Below, piece after piece: positions 35,512-43,816 of a stretch of DNA of 64,000 nucleotides (within the stretch, counting starts at the first letter, position 1; each line of letters begins with the position of its first letter). The notes beneath the pieces were generated by a model. That model was not told the DNA's origin, ran no database searches, and worked only from the letters and a program-made list of their open reading frames with translations. Made by a program: the position numbers and the translations under genes. The stretch spans positions 62,001-126,000 of the forward strand of contig NZ_ATUF01000002.1 of the NCBI RefSeq assembly GCF_000420065.1, in the 5' to 3' direction. The stretch is from Varibaculum cambriense DSM 15806 (GTDB lineage: Bacteria > Actinomycetota > Actinomycetes > Actinomycetales > Actinomycetaceae).

Positions 35512-37176
35512 CTATTCCCCGCTTGAATTATCTGAGTTAGCTCCGTCCTCAAAATCTGAAGATCCCGTTCCCAGGGCAGAACCTTGTTTTCGTTTTTGTA
35601 GCTGCGGGATCAGCAGCGGACTCATTATTAGCGCGCTGCTCAGCGTCGCAATCGCGGCGGCCACAAAAGTTCCTATGACCCCCGGCCATAGCGTCATCAA
35701 CCATCCGGATAGCCACCAACCGGCAGCCGCCGCCAGCAGTGCCATTAGGAAGGCTTTCAAAGCTGCCGCCCCCACGCCGCTAACTGCTTGCCTGCCTGCT
35801 AACTGCCGCAAACCGATTATTAGCCCTACAGCTCCCAGAGTCATACCAACCGATTGCGCCAACCCCAGAGCTAGCAAGATTCCATTTGCCCGGTTAGAAA
35901 CTATTTCGGGGAGGGTGGCTCCCAATCCCCAGGAAAGTACCGCCACCGTTAGCCAACCGGCAGAGGAGGCCACCACCGCTTGACGCGCCCCTCCCAGGGC
36001 ATAAAGCACCCGGGAAACGTGATAGACCAGCCCATAGCCCACGATTCCCGGCGCCATCGCTACTAGCGCCCATATCATCCCTGGCACCGGATTGATGCGG
36101 GTGAAAATGTCGGTCACCGGGCGCGCCAGGGTGACCAGCAACGCTGATCCGAACAACCCCACGATAGTGACTAAACGGGTAGACGCAGCACATTCGGGAT
36201 TGAAAGCTGCTTTTCCACCCTGATGTAAAAGTGAAGATAGCCGCGGAAACATCGCGGTCGCGATCGGTACCGCTAATACCGCGTAGGGAAGCATATAGAC
36301 CGATTGGGAATATTGATAAATCGGCAAAGACCCTTCCGCACCATAGGTACGAGTCACCAAAATAATCACCAGCACGGAGATCTGCTGGGCGATTAGAGAG
36401 CCTACTCCCGCGCCCGCTAGCCGCATCGCTTTTCGTCCTCGTCCCTGCCCTAAATGCAAAGTGGGACGCCAGCGAATACCCAGGCGGTAGATAGGGATGA
36501 ACAGGGGCAGGCTCATAGCCGCTACCCCCGCGGTAGTCCCCCAGCCCAGGACCAAGATAGCGTTATGAGCCACTTTCGCAGGATCAGAAACCGAGGGAGT
36601 CAGATAACCAAAAACTGCATAGGTACTGATAACTACCAGGGAGTTAAGCAGCGGCCCTAGGGCGGGCAATAAAAACTTTTCGTGCGCCTGCAAAATACCC
36701 GTACCCACGACGCACAATCCATAAAGCGGCACTTGTAGCGCGAACATTTGCAAAAACACGCTGATCAAATGGGCTTGCAGCTGCGGGTCAACCCCCTGGG
36801 GACACGGCATTACCTGCCCTATCCAAGGTGCCAGTAAAAACACCGCCAACCCTACCGGAGTAAGCAATACTAAAGCCCAAGTAATCAGGGCTGACGATAC
36901 CCGCTGTACATCTTTATGCATCCGGTCTGCTATGGGGCCGGCCAAGATGGGGATGGTGACGCCTGCGAGCGCTCCCCCGGCAACCACTTCAAACAAAACG
37001 GTCGGTAACTGGTTGGCGGTGGAGTAGGCGTTCGCGAAGGCGCCGGTACCCACCCAAGCTGACTGGGTGAGCCAGCGACCAAAACCAAAAATTCGCGACA
37101 GTAAGGTGAGGACGGAGATCAGCCCCACTGCCGAAGCTAGAGCGGGTAGCTGCTTCTTTGCCCGGGGCTTCTTCAC
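35512..37176 (-). CDS. murJ: MurJ-type lipid II flippase (MOP superfamily)
   Basis: The 554-residue polytopic protein has about 14 membrane segments and the MurJ start pattern of helix one, LISVLTLLSRIFGFGR (about residues 18-33) followed by AYSTANQLPT. Central basic residues lining the cavity are present. MurJ moves lipid II across the membrane for peptidoglycan synthesis. The tail (about 515-554) is charged, and it lacks the kinase-like and extracellular domains of mycobacterial MviN. Overlap of four bases with the MraY-like gene upstream suggests a shared glycolipid pathway. Confidence 0.85.
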   Translation of the reverse strand: MKKPRAKKQLPALASAVGLISVLTLLSRIFGFGRWLTQSAWVGTGAFANAYSTANQLPTVLFEVVAGGALAGVTIPILAGPIADRMHKDVQRVSSALITWALVLLTPVGLAVFLLAPWIGQVMPCPQGVDPQLQAHLISVFLQMFALQVPLYGLCVVGTGILQAHEKFLLPALGPLLNSLVVISTYAVFGYLTPSVSDPAKVAHNAILVLGWGTTAGVAAMSLPLFIPIYRLGIRWRPTLHLGQGRGRKAMRLAGAGVGSLIAQQISVLVIILVTRTYGAEGSLPIYQYSQSVYMLPYAVLAVPIATAMFPRLSSLLHQGGKAAFNPECAASTRLVTIVGLFGSALLVTLARPVTDIFTRINPVPGMIWALVAMAPGIVGYGLVYHVSRVLYALGGARQAVVASSAGWLTVAVLSWGLGATLPEIVSNRANGILLALGLAQSVGMTLGAVGLIIGLRQLAGRQAVSGVGAAALKAFLMALLAAAAGWWLSGWLMTLWPGVIGTFVAAAIATLSSALIMSPLLIPQLQKRKQGSALGTGSSDFEDGANSDNSSGE

Positions 37177-38087
37177 CGCCGACGTCCTAGTTGGTCAACA
37201 GTGCGCAGGCCCGGAGTATCCGCAATTACCTGCGAAAATGAGATCTTTTCACTAGCGGCAGTAAGGGTTACTATCCCAAGGACGCCGATAATCTTCCCGC
37301 CGGTGCCAGTCTTTTGCGCCCAAGCTGAGCCCAGCAATGCCCCCAGGGCATTGGCACCGGTATCCCCCAGCATTTCTCGCTCCCCTAAGTCAGCAGGTAA
37401 AGCTAGCGCACTGGCGGCTAGGGCTCCGCCCGCTAAAGGAGTCGCCGTCCCATTTCCGGGAATCAATGGTAAAGCTGCCAAGGCTCCCACTTTCAAGCAG
37501 CGTCCCGGGCGCAGGTCGAATAGGTTCGCCAAGTTAGCGCTGCCAGCAATCAGCATGGTGTCCAGTACCCAGGTTCCTAGCCCGGTTCCCCGTGAACGCC
37601 CGATTCCCAGCGCTCCCAGGGCGGCACCGGTTCCGATCCCCACTATTTTCAGGGCTCCGGTAGTAACTTTTCCTTGCGAAAGCGCGTGTAAGTGCCCATG
37701 GAAACCCTTGGGTACCGTCGGTTTTTCCTTTTTTGTTTCCGTGGTTTCGGGGGAAGATCCCGAAACGGTTGACTGCGACGCAACCGCAGTGTCCGCGTCC
37801 TGAACGGGAAGTTCCGCGCGAGTATCATCCAAATAGCCTAGGACAGCTCCGGCAGCTACCGGGAGCACCGTTCCTACTCGCGCGGCGCGATCACCCGCTA
37901 GCGAAGCTCCACTTGCCAAGCAGGCAGCGGCAACTTTTATCCCTCCCGTAAGCGAGACCGTTCGCCCCTGGAAATTTTGCCGTTGATAGCGCCGGGAAAC
38001 CTGGGGGGACAGGTGGTGCAGCAAGTATTTTCTTGCTAAGAAAAATCCGGCTCCGGCAGATAGAACTCCCCCGATTGCGCGTGCCAC
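37173..38087 (-). CDS. MraY/WecA-fold polyprenyl-phosphate sugar-phosphate transferase-like membrane protein
   Basis: The 304-residue hydrophobic protein keeps short motifs of the MraY/WecA family: an Asp-Asp pair in LGYLDDTRAE (about 84-93), NLANLFDLRPGR (about 183-194) in place of the NxxNxxDG loop, and MLGDTGANALG (about 248-258). It is shorter than MraY, about nine or ten membrane helices seem too many for it, and the His triad is missing. A soluble Thr/Lys-rich loop lies near residues 95-130. It may be a divergent transferase or an inactive homolog. It overlaps both murJ and the mctB-like gene. Confidence 0.72.
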   Translation of the reverse strand: MARAIGGVLSAGAGFFLARKYLLHHLSPQVSRRYQRQNFQGRTVSLTGGIKVAAACLASGASLAGDRAARVGTVLPVAAGAVLGYLDDTRAELPVQDADTAVASQSTVSGSSPETTETKKEKPTVPKGFHGHLHALSQGKVTTGALKIVGIGTGAALGALGIGRSRGTGLGTWVLDTMLIAGSANLANLFDLRPGRCLKVGALAALPLIPGNGTATPLAGGALAASALALPADLGEREMLGDTGANALGALLGSAWAQKTGTGGKIIGVLGIVTLTAASEKISFSQVIADTPGLRTVDQLGRRR

Positions 38088-39013
38088 TACTGTCCCTCCG
38101 GAGAAGCCTGTGGAATTGGGGGAATAAGCTGGGTAGCGTAATGCTCGGTACCGTAGGCCTGATTATTTCCAGCTTCATCAGCTAACAGAGCAAAGGGGGT
38201 GGACACATTACTCATCACTGACCCGATGGCATCAACGGTGGTCATCTCGAGCTTTTCGGCACGAATCTGCGCTAAATAGTCACCTTCGTTCTTGGCGCTG
38301 CCGACCACAGCCGTCCCTTTAGGCAGAGCCAGATTGATCCCCTTCACGAACTCTAAATCTGGTTTAAGTACTGGAGCCTGCCCCTCTTTTTCATTACTAA
38401 CCGGAGTAACGACCACTATCAATTGCGCCGGATCAGTAACTGCAGAAGCGGAAACTAAGGGGGTATCTCCCGCCGAAAGGTTTGTTACCAGAGATTGCAT
38501 TTCTTTATCAGTACTGGTCAGACCCGTCCCTAAAGCGGTTGCTAATACTTGTTGGCTAGAAACTTTCGCGTCGACTTTATCTCCCAGTTTGCTGGCTAGA
38601 GTTGAGGCTAAGTTATCCCGATAGGATTGGGAATCTTCATTGAACCACGAATCCTTCAAGGTAACCGTGTTGGTGACAGCGGCACCCGCGATCTTTAGCT
38701 GCCCGTTTATGCCGTTCACGGCCTCATCCGTTACCCCGGGCATTCTCACTACCGCTACCTTCTTGCCAGTCATAGTGCCCGGAGTTACCTTGCGAGCTAA
38801 AACCCCGATATATTCATTGGAGTTATTTGCCTGTTTGACCAAATCTTCATTGGCTTCCCGCAGCTCCGCTTGCTGCTTCGATAGCGCCGTGACTTGCCCA
38901 GATAGGGTATCGGAGATTTTGCCCTGTAAGGGTCCAGCCCCCAGCACCACCCCCATAGTGAGCGCGACCAGCACGGCCATCAACGATACTAAGTGATAGC
39001 GAAAATCAATCAT
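38087..39013 (-). CDS. SteB/MctB-family envelope protein
   Basis: A 308-residue protein with one N-terminal membrane segment (about residues 8-28) followed by a coiled coil (about 35-70) and a secreted domain. It matches the MctB (Rv1698) family, first called a copper-transport protein, and SteB, a partner of SteA in corynebacterial cytokinesis. Position directly after steA supports the second view. Ends in IPQASPEGQ. The start is ATG, 16 bases after the steA stop. Confidence 0.85.
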   Translation of the reverse strand: MIDFRYHLVSLMAVLVALTMGVVLGAGPLQGKISDTLSGQVTALSKQQAELREANEDLVKQANNSNEYIGVLARKVTPGTMTGKKVAVVRMPGVTDEAVNGINGQLKIAGAAVTNTVTLKDSWFNEDSQSYRDNLASTLASKLGDKVDAKVSSQQVLATALGTGLTSTDKEMQSLVTNLSAGDTPLVSASAVTDPAQLIVVVTPVSNEKEGQAPVLKPDLEFVKGINLALPKGTAVVGSAKNEGDYLAQIRAEKLEMTTVDAIGSVMSNVSTPFALLADEAGNNQAYGTEHYATQLIPPIPQASPEGQ

Positions 39014-39029
39014 TTCTCTCCTGCCTTGG

Positions 39030-40226
39030 TTAGCCCTTTAGTGAGGGAGCAACCCCGAATAGTTGACGGAAAAAGTCAATCAGATCATTCAAATAAATAC
39101 CGGCAATCCCATAGAAAGTCTGCCCCACGGGGGTAACTGCTAGCGAAATTGCTACTGCCCCCACCCCGACTAGGGCGAGCAGTACAGTCTGCCAAGTAGA
39201 TACCCGCGGCTGGTAGAGCTGCGACACTCCTTTCGCATCTACCAGTTTTGACCCCACTCGCAAGCGGGTTAGGAAAGTAGAGGCCATTCCGGAACGTCCT
39301 TTATCCAAGAATTCCACCAAAGTCGCATGGGTTCCCAACGCCACGATCATTTCCGCACCTTTATCGTCGGCCAGCAGCATGGCGACGTCCTCGGAGGTGC
39401 CGGTCGCGGGGAAAAGTACGTGAGGGATTCCCTCCTTTTTCAACCGTTCCGTGCCGGGAGCTTTACCATTGCGATAGGCATGCACCACAATTTCCGCTCC
39501 ACATCGTAGTGCCTGGTCAGAGACAGAATCCATATCTCCAATAATCATATCTGGGGTATATCCCTGTTCCAGGATGGCGTCGGCTCCTCCATCTACCCCC
39601 ACTAGCACCGGTTTATATTCACGAATATAGGGTCGCAAAGAACGTAAGTCTTCTTGATAATGGTAGCCGCGCACCACGATCAAGGCATGTTTACCTGCGA
39701 ACTTTGTTTTAACTTTAGGAACCCCTACCCCATCGAGAAGGAGATCGCGTTCCCGGCGCAAATACTCCATGGTATTAGCGGCGAAAGCTTCTATCTGGGT
39801 GGAGACTCCTTTGCGTGCCTCTTCTAGGTCGATAGCGATAGTTCCCGGAGTCTGCAACACTCCCTCGGCCAGCAACTCGCCCTTTTGGTAGACCGCGTTG
39901 CCTTCTATAGTGACGGTGCTACCTTCTTTCAGGTTCATAATCCCGCTACCCAGATCATCGATCAAGGTAATCCCGGCATCGACAATAATAGAAGGCCCCA
40001 TATTGGGGTAACGCCCAGTAGTTGACTTAGCGGCGTTAAGCACCGCGCTAGGTGCCGCTGCTACCAGGGTCTCTGCGGCAATCCGGTCAATATCCGCATG
40101 ATTAATAACCGCGATTTCACCGGCTTGGAGCCGCTGGGTCAGATGCTTGGTCTTCTTATCTACCCGCACCCGGCAGCTGGAGGCTGGTTCTGCTGCTTTC
40201 GTTTTGCTCCGTCTAAAAAGTCCCAC
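39030..40226 (-). CDS. steA: SteA-like cytokinetic protein with thiamin-pyrophosphokinase-type domain
   Basis: The 398-residue protein has a soluble domain resembling the thiamin pyrophosphokinase catalytic fold (VGVDGGADAILEQGYTPDMI then IGDMDSVSD near residues 215-250) and one C-terminal membrane segment near residues 345-365. Its family occupies this spot, between recN and the mctB/steB gene, in most actinobacteria (Rv1697). In Corynebacterium SteA works with SteB in cell separation. Enzymatic activity is uncertain. Confidence 0.85.
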   Translation of the reverse strand: MGLFRRSKTKAAEPASSCRVRVDKKTKHLTQRLQAGEIAVINHADIDRIAAETLVAAAPSAVLNAAKSTTGRYPNMGPSIIVDAGITLIDDLGSGIMNLKEGSTVTIEGNAVYQKGELLAEGVLQTPGTIAIDLEEARKGVSTQIEAFAANTMEYLRRERDLLLDGVGVPKVKTKFAGKHALIVVRGYHYQEDLRSLRPYIREYKPVLVGVDGGADAILEQGYTPDMIIGDMDSVSDQALRCGAEIVVHAYRNGKAPGTERLKKEGIPHVLFPATGTSEDVAMLLADDKGAEMIVALGTHATLVEFLDKGRSGMASTFLTRLRVGSKLVDAKGVSQLYQPRVSTWQTVLLALVGVGAVAISLAVTPVGQTFYGIAGIYLNDLIDFFRQLFGVAPSLKG

Positions 40227-40235
40227 GGGTTAACA

Positions 40236-41921
40236 TTACCCCACGCTACAGGCGTTAATCAGCTCCCGAGCGTGGTCTAGGGCAGATTTCGAGTCCGCTT
40301 TACCGGCCAGCATCCGCGCAATTTCACGTTCTCGCTCACTACCTGCGACTTCTCTGACCTGGGCAGTATCATGGTTTTTCGACACTACCAGTTGTTTATC
40401 TGCCCAAGCCGCTACTTGTGGGAGATGCGTTACCACTATCACTTGCGCATGTTTTGCCAACCTAGCCAGGCGTTGCCCCACCGCAAGCGCAGTCGCCCCA
40501 CCAATCCCGGCGTCAACTTCATCAAAAATAAAAGTTGGAGTCCCTTTAGCTAGAGACTTTGCAGCCAAGGTGACTTCCAAAGCCAACATGATCCGGGAGA
40601 GTTCCCCCCCGGAAGCTCCTTGCCCCAAGGGACGAATTTTCGCTTTCCTGCCCGCCCGCAATCCAAAAGTCACCTGGTCAAAGCCATGAGAGTTGGGTTC
40701 AGGTAGCGCTGCTAACTCAATATCGAATCCGGCATCCGGCATCTGTAGGGCAGCGAGCTCTCCCGAAACTTCCTTTTGCAAACTTTTTGCGAGGGCGAGA
40801 CGCGCACGAGATATTTTCTTTCCCAACGTTTGTAGCTGAGAGGCGGTTTTGATCAGTTCTTCTTCCAGCAAAGTACCCTGGTTTTGCGGCCCGGACAGCT
40901 TAATAATTCTTGCTCTCGCCGTATCTGCCCAGGTTAACCAGCTATCTAAATCTTTAGCCCAAGGACGATAGGCATGCCGTAACTCTGCCAGACGACTCTG
41001 GGACTGATCTAACTGCGCAGGATCCGCCTCCAAAGTAGAAAGATAGGCTCCGGCCTCAGCGGAGATATCTAGAATGATTGAGGAGGCATCCCGGAGGCCG
41101 CGAGCTAACTCGGATAGTTCTTCATCGCTTTGGGCACCCTTTTCTAAAGCTTGGATAGCCGCACTCACTAGGGAGGCTGCCCCGCCGGCAGTGTCAACGC
41201 TATCCCCACCGAGATAGTTATAGGCAGCCTGAGCCGCTTCCCGGAGTTCTTCTACATTCCCCAGTCGCTCAATTTTACGGAGCAGTTCGTCTTCTTCTCC
41301 CGGCTCCGGTTGCAGTTTTTCCTGCAGCTCCACGCCTTCTTTTAGGCGAGACACTTCTATTTCTCGGGTTTGTCGCTGGTTTTCCCACTGTTCTAACTGG
41401 GTTTGTAAATCCCGCCACGCCGCATAAGTGGCTCCAAATTCACTAACCATTTCTTGATGCGCCGCATCCCCATAAGAATCTAGTAAAGCTAGCTGCCGTG
41501 CCCCGCTACGTAATCTGAGCTGTTCAGCCTGTCCATGTACTGTAACCAGTTCGCTTCCGATCTGAGATAGCACTCCGCTGGGAATAGTGCGTCCGCCGCC
41601 GTGACACCGCGAACGTCCGCGGGCAGGAACCTTGCGAGCTAAAATAATCTCTCCGTCCTCCACTAACCCGCCGGCCTCGGTAAGTACCAGCGCTGCCGTC
41701 GAGGAGCTATCGGAAACAAAAATTCCCTCTACCGCCAGTTCTTTTTCTCCATAACGCACCAGGGCAGGGTCAGCCTTTTTGCCGAGCAGCAAACCAATAG
41801 AAGATAAAACCATGGTCTTACCCGCTCCGGTCTCCCCGGTAAGCGCCGTAAAACCGGGGGAAAAGTTAAGTTCCGCTTGCGGAATTACCCCCAAATTATT
41901 GATAGTAAGCTGGTCAATCAT
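40236..41921 (-). CDS. recN: DNA repair protein RecN
   Basis: RecN is an SMC-like ATPase of double-strand-break repair. The 561-residue protein starts at MIDQLTINNLGVI with Walker A GETGAGKT (about 30-37), has a long coiled-coil middle (about 160-370), and a C-terminal half with GASGGELSRIMLALE and Walker B TFIFDEVDAGIGG. Length and order match the family. It overlaps none but lies three bases from nadK and ten from steA, so the block is one operon. Confidence 0.94.
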   Translation of the reverse strand: MIDQLTINNLGVIPQAELNFSPGFTALTGETGAGKTMVLSSIGLLLGKKADPALVRYGEKELAVEGIFVSDSSSTAALVLTEAGGLVEDGEIILARKVPARGRSRCHGGGRTIPSGVLSQIGSELVTVHGQAEQLRLRSGARQLALLDSYGDAAHQEMVSEFGATYAAWRDLQTQLEQWENQRQTREIEVSRLKEGVELQEKLQPEPGEEDELLRKIERLGNVEELREAAQAAYNYLGGDSVDTAGGAASLVSAAIQALEKGAQSDEELSELARGLRDASSIILDISAEAGAYLSTLEADPAQLDQSQSRLAELRHAYRPWAKDLDSWLTWADTARARIIKLSGPQNQGTLLEEELIKTASQLQTLGKKISRARLALAKSLQKEVSGELAALQMPDAGFDIELAALPEPNSHGFDQVTFGLRAGRKAKIRPLGQGASGGELSRIMLALEVTLAAKSLAKGTPTFIFDEVDAGIGGATALAVGQRLARLAKHAQVIVVTHLPQVAAWADKQLVVSKNHDTAQVREVAGSEREREIARMLAGKADSKSALDHARELINACSVG

Positions 41922-41924
41922 TAT

Positions 41925-42758
41925 TTATCCCAGCGAACGCCAGCCTTTAACTGGCAATTGGAATTTATGAACCAGGCGTCCGGAGAAAGGCGTATCCAAA
42001 ATCTGAGCCAACATTACTGGAGCTTTGCCTTTGGTAGCACGCATGGAGGATGCTGGCGGTACTTCATGACAACGCAAACCATCCAGCCAAAGCTGCATGG
42101 GCGTGCGCTGATCCGGCAGTACTGAGATTTCCATAGTGGATTCGGGGGATACTACCAAGGGACGGGTAAATAAACCGTGCGCCCCTAGGGGAGAAACCAC
42201 TACTGCCTCTACGTCTGGCCAAACAATGGGACCGCCTGCGGAAAAGCTGTAGGCGGTAGAACCGGAGGGAGTAGCCACAATCAAGCCATCGGCACCATAG
42301 GTGGTAATGCCGCGTTGATCAATCCCTAAACCTAGGTGAGAAGGGTGGGCGCGATCAGTAGATAAAATTGCCGCCTCGTTAAGTGCCCAATCGGTTATTT
42401 CCCTGCCATCTGGCAAAGTAACCGTCACATCCACGGTCATTCGTGACTGTACGGTATAGGAACCGGCCACAATATGATCAATAACTTCGGAAATTCGATC
42501 GGGCTCTACCTCGGTCAAAAACCCGGTATGCCCCAGATTAATTCCGATTAGCGGTACCGCTTGGGCACGGGCGTAGCGAGCCGCTCCTAGTAAGGTGCCG
42601 TCTCCGCCCAGGGCGATTACGATTTCCACGGCGCCGGAATAAGTTTCATCTACCGGGGTTATCCCGTGACTGCGTAACTCTTGGGCAATATTATCAGCGG
42701 TTTTTTCCAGATCAGGGCGCGAAAGGTGCCGGATTACCATCACGTGCCGCTCACCCAT
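41925..42758 (-). CDS. nadK: NAD kinase
   Basis: The 277-residue enzyme phosphorylates NAD to NADP. It carries the catalytic GGDGTLLGAARYA (about 51-63), the LNEAAI motif, and SGSTAYSFSAGGPIV (about 165-180), which are diagnostic for the family. It sits between tlyA and recN as in other actinobacteria. ATG is the start, 21 bases after the tlyA stop. Confidence 0.95.
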   Translation of the reverse strand: MGERHVMVIRHLSRPDLEKTADNIAQELRSHGITPVDETYSGAVEIVIALGGDGTLLGAARYARAQAVPLIGINLGHTGFLTEVEPDRISEVIDHIVAGSYTVQSRMTVDVTVTLPDGREITDWALNEAAILSTDRAHPSHLGLGIDQRGITTYGADGLIVATPSGSTAYSFSAGGPIVWPDVEAVVVSPLGAHGLFTRPLVVSPESTMEISVLPDQRTPMQLWLDGLRCHEVPPASSMRATKGKAPVMLAQILDTPFSGRLVHKFQLPVKGWRSLG

Positions 42759-42779
42759 GTGCTTCTCCCTCTTTTTGGT

Positions 42780-43616
42780 CTACTTTTCCGTTTTTTCTTG
42801 CCCCGCGGGACCGTTCGCAATCGCGCAGCGTACCAACTCCCGTGTTTCTTCGTCGGGGGGCATAGCTGCTCCCCGCCCCAGGTATACAAAGTACTCTACA
42901 TTTCCTGCCGGCCCGGGTAACGGCGAAGCCGCCACCTGTTTTAATCCTAACCCGTTTTCCTTCGCTGCCGCGATCACTGCGAGGACCGTGTGGAAATGAT
43001 CCGCAGGGTCACGAACCACCCCTCCGGCTCCCAAGTCTTCTCGACCGATTTCAAATTGAGGTTTGACCATCAGCAGGTATTCCGCATCTGCGGTAGAGGC
43101 TCTAACCAGGGCCGGTATCACTAGCTTTAGGGAGATAAAAGACAAATCCCCCACTATTAACTGCGCGGGTTCCCCAATTTCTTGCGGATCCAGATAACGG
43201 ATATTGGTACGATCATGCACTTCCACCCGCGGGTCTTGCTGCAGGCTCCAACGCAGCTGCCCATAACCCACATCTACCGCGATTACGCTTTGCGCTCCCC
43301 GCCGCAGTAACACATCGGTGAACCCGCCGGTAGATGCCCCGGCATCCAGACAACGTTTACCTTTAATAACCGGGGCGTCCTTTCCCAAAATATCGAGGGC
43401 GCCGGCCAGCTTGTAGCCACCGCGAGAAGCATATTCCTCATCCGGGCTGTCAGCTACTACCACCGCTTGGGCAGGATCAATCTGGGAAGCCGGCTTAGGC
43501 ATGATCCGCCCATCCACGCTCACTCGGCCAGCAGTGATGAGCCGAGCCGCGTGGGCACGGGAAGTTGCCAAGTGTCGACGTACCAGTTCGCGATCTAGTC
43601 GCCGCAGCCTGCCCAC
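42780..43616 (-). CDS. tlyA: TlyA-family rRNA (cytidine-2'-O)-methyltransferase
   Basis: TlyA methylates 16S and 23S rRNA at conserved cytidines and determines capreomycin sensitivity. The 278-residue protein has an N-terminal S4 domain (about 3-60, RLDRELVRRHLATSRAHAAR) and an FtsJ-type Rossmann domain with LDAGASTGGFTDVLL (about 91-105) and IVGDLSFISLKL. It starts with GTG. The downstream order nadK-recN is the usual one. Confidence 0.92.
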   Translation of the reverse strand: MGRLRRLDRELVRRHLATSRAHAARLITAGRVSVDGRIMPKPASQIDPAQAVVVADSPDEEYASRGGYKLAGALDILGKDAPVIKGKRCLDAGASTGGFTDVLLRRGAQSVIAVDVGYGQLRWSLQQDPRVEVHDRTNIRYLDPQEIGEPAQLIVGDLSFISLKLVIPALVRASTADAEYLLMVKPQFEIGREDLGAGGVVRDPADHFHTVLAVIAAAKENGLGLKQVAASPLPGPAGNVEYFVYLGRGAAMPPDEETRELVRCAIANGPAGQEKTEK

Positions 43617-43618
43617 GA

Positions 43619-43816
43619 TTATTTTCTTTCTATCTGGGCGTTTAGAGAATCCAAAGCGGCAGATAACTTATTAGCCACCGTCTCCAGATCACTTAAGGTA
43701 ACCTGCGGATAGATATTCGTGCCTTCAGTCGGCCAACTGTTTAAAAGTTGGTCGATATCGGATTTGCGAGCTGCCAGCTCCAGATCCTCGGGAGCGTTAG
43801 AAAGGCTACTGTTCAT
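43619..43816 (-). CDS. small conserved protein between HAD fusion and tlyA
   Basis: About 65 residues from ATG at 43816 (GTG-like upstream starts up to 43834 are possible). Acidic and helical, with LSDLETVANKLSAALDSLNAQI near the C-terminus (two halves: LSDLETVANK and LSAALDSLNAQ). Small proteins in this slot are common in the actinobacterial tlyA block. It overlaps the HAD gene by 11 bases, which suggests coupled translation. Function unknown. Confidence 0.68.
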   Translation of the reverse strand: MNSSLSNAPEDLELAARKSDIDQLLNSWPTEGTNIYPQVTLSDLETVANKLSAALDSLNAQIERK

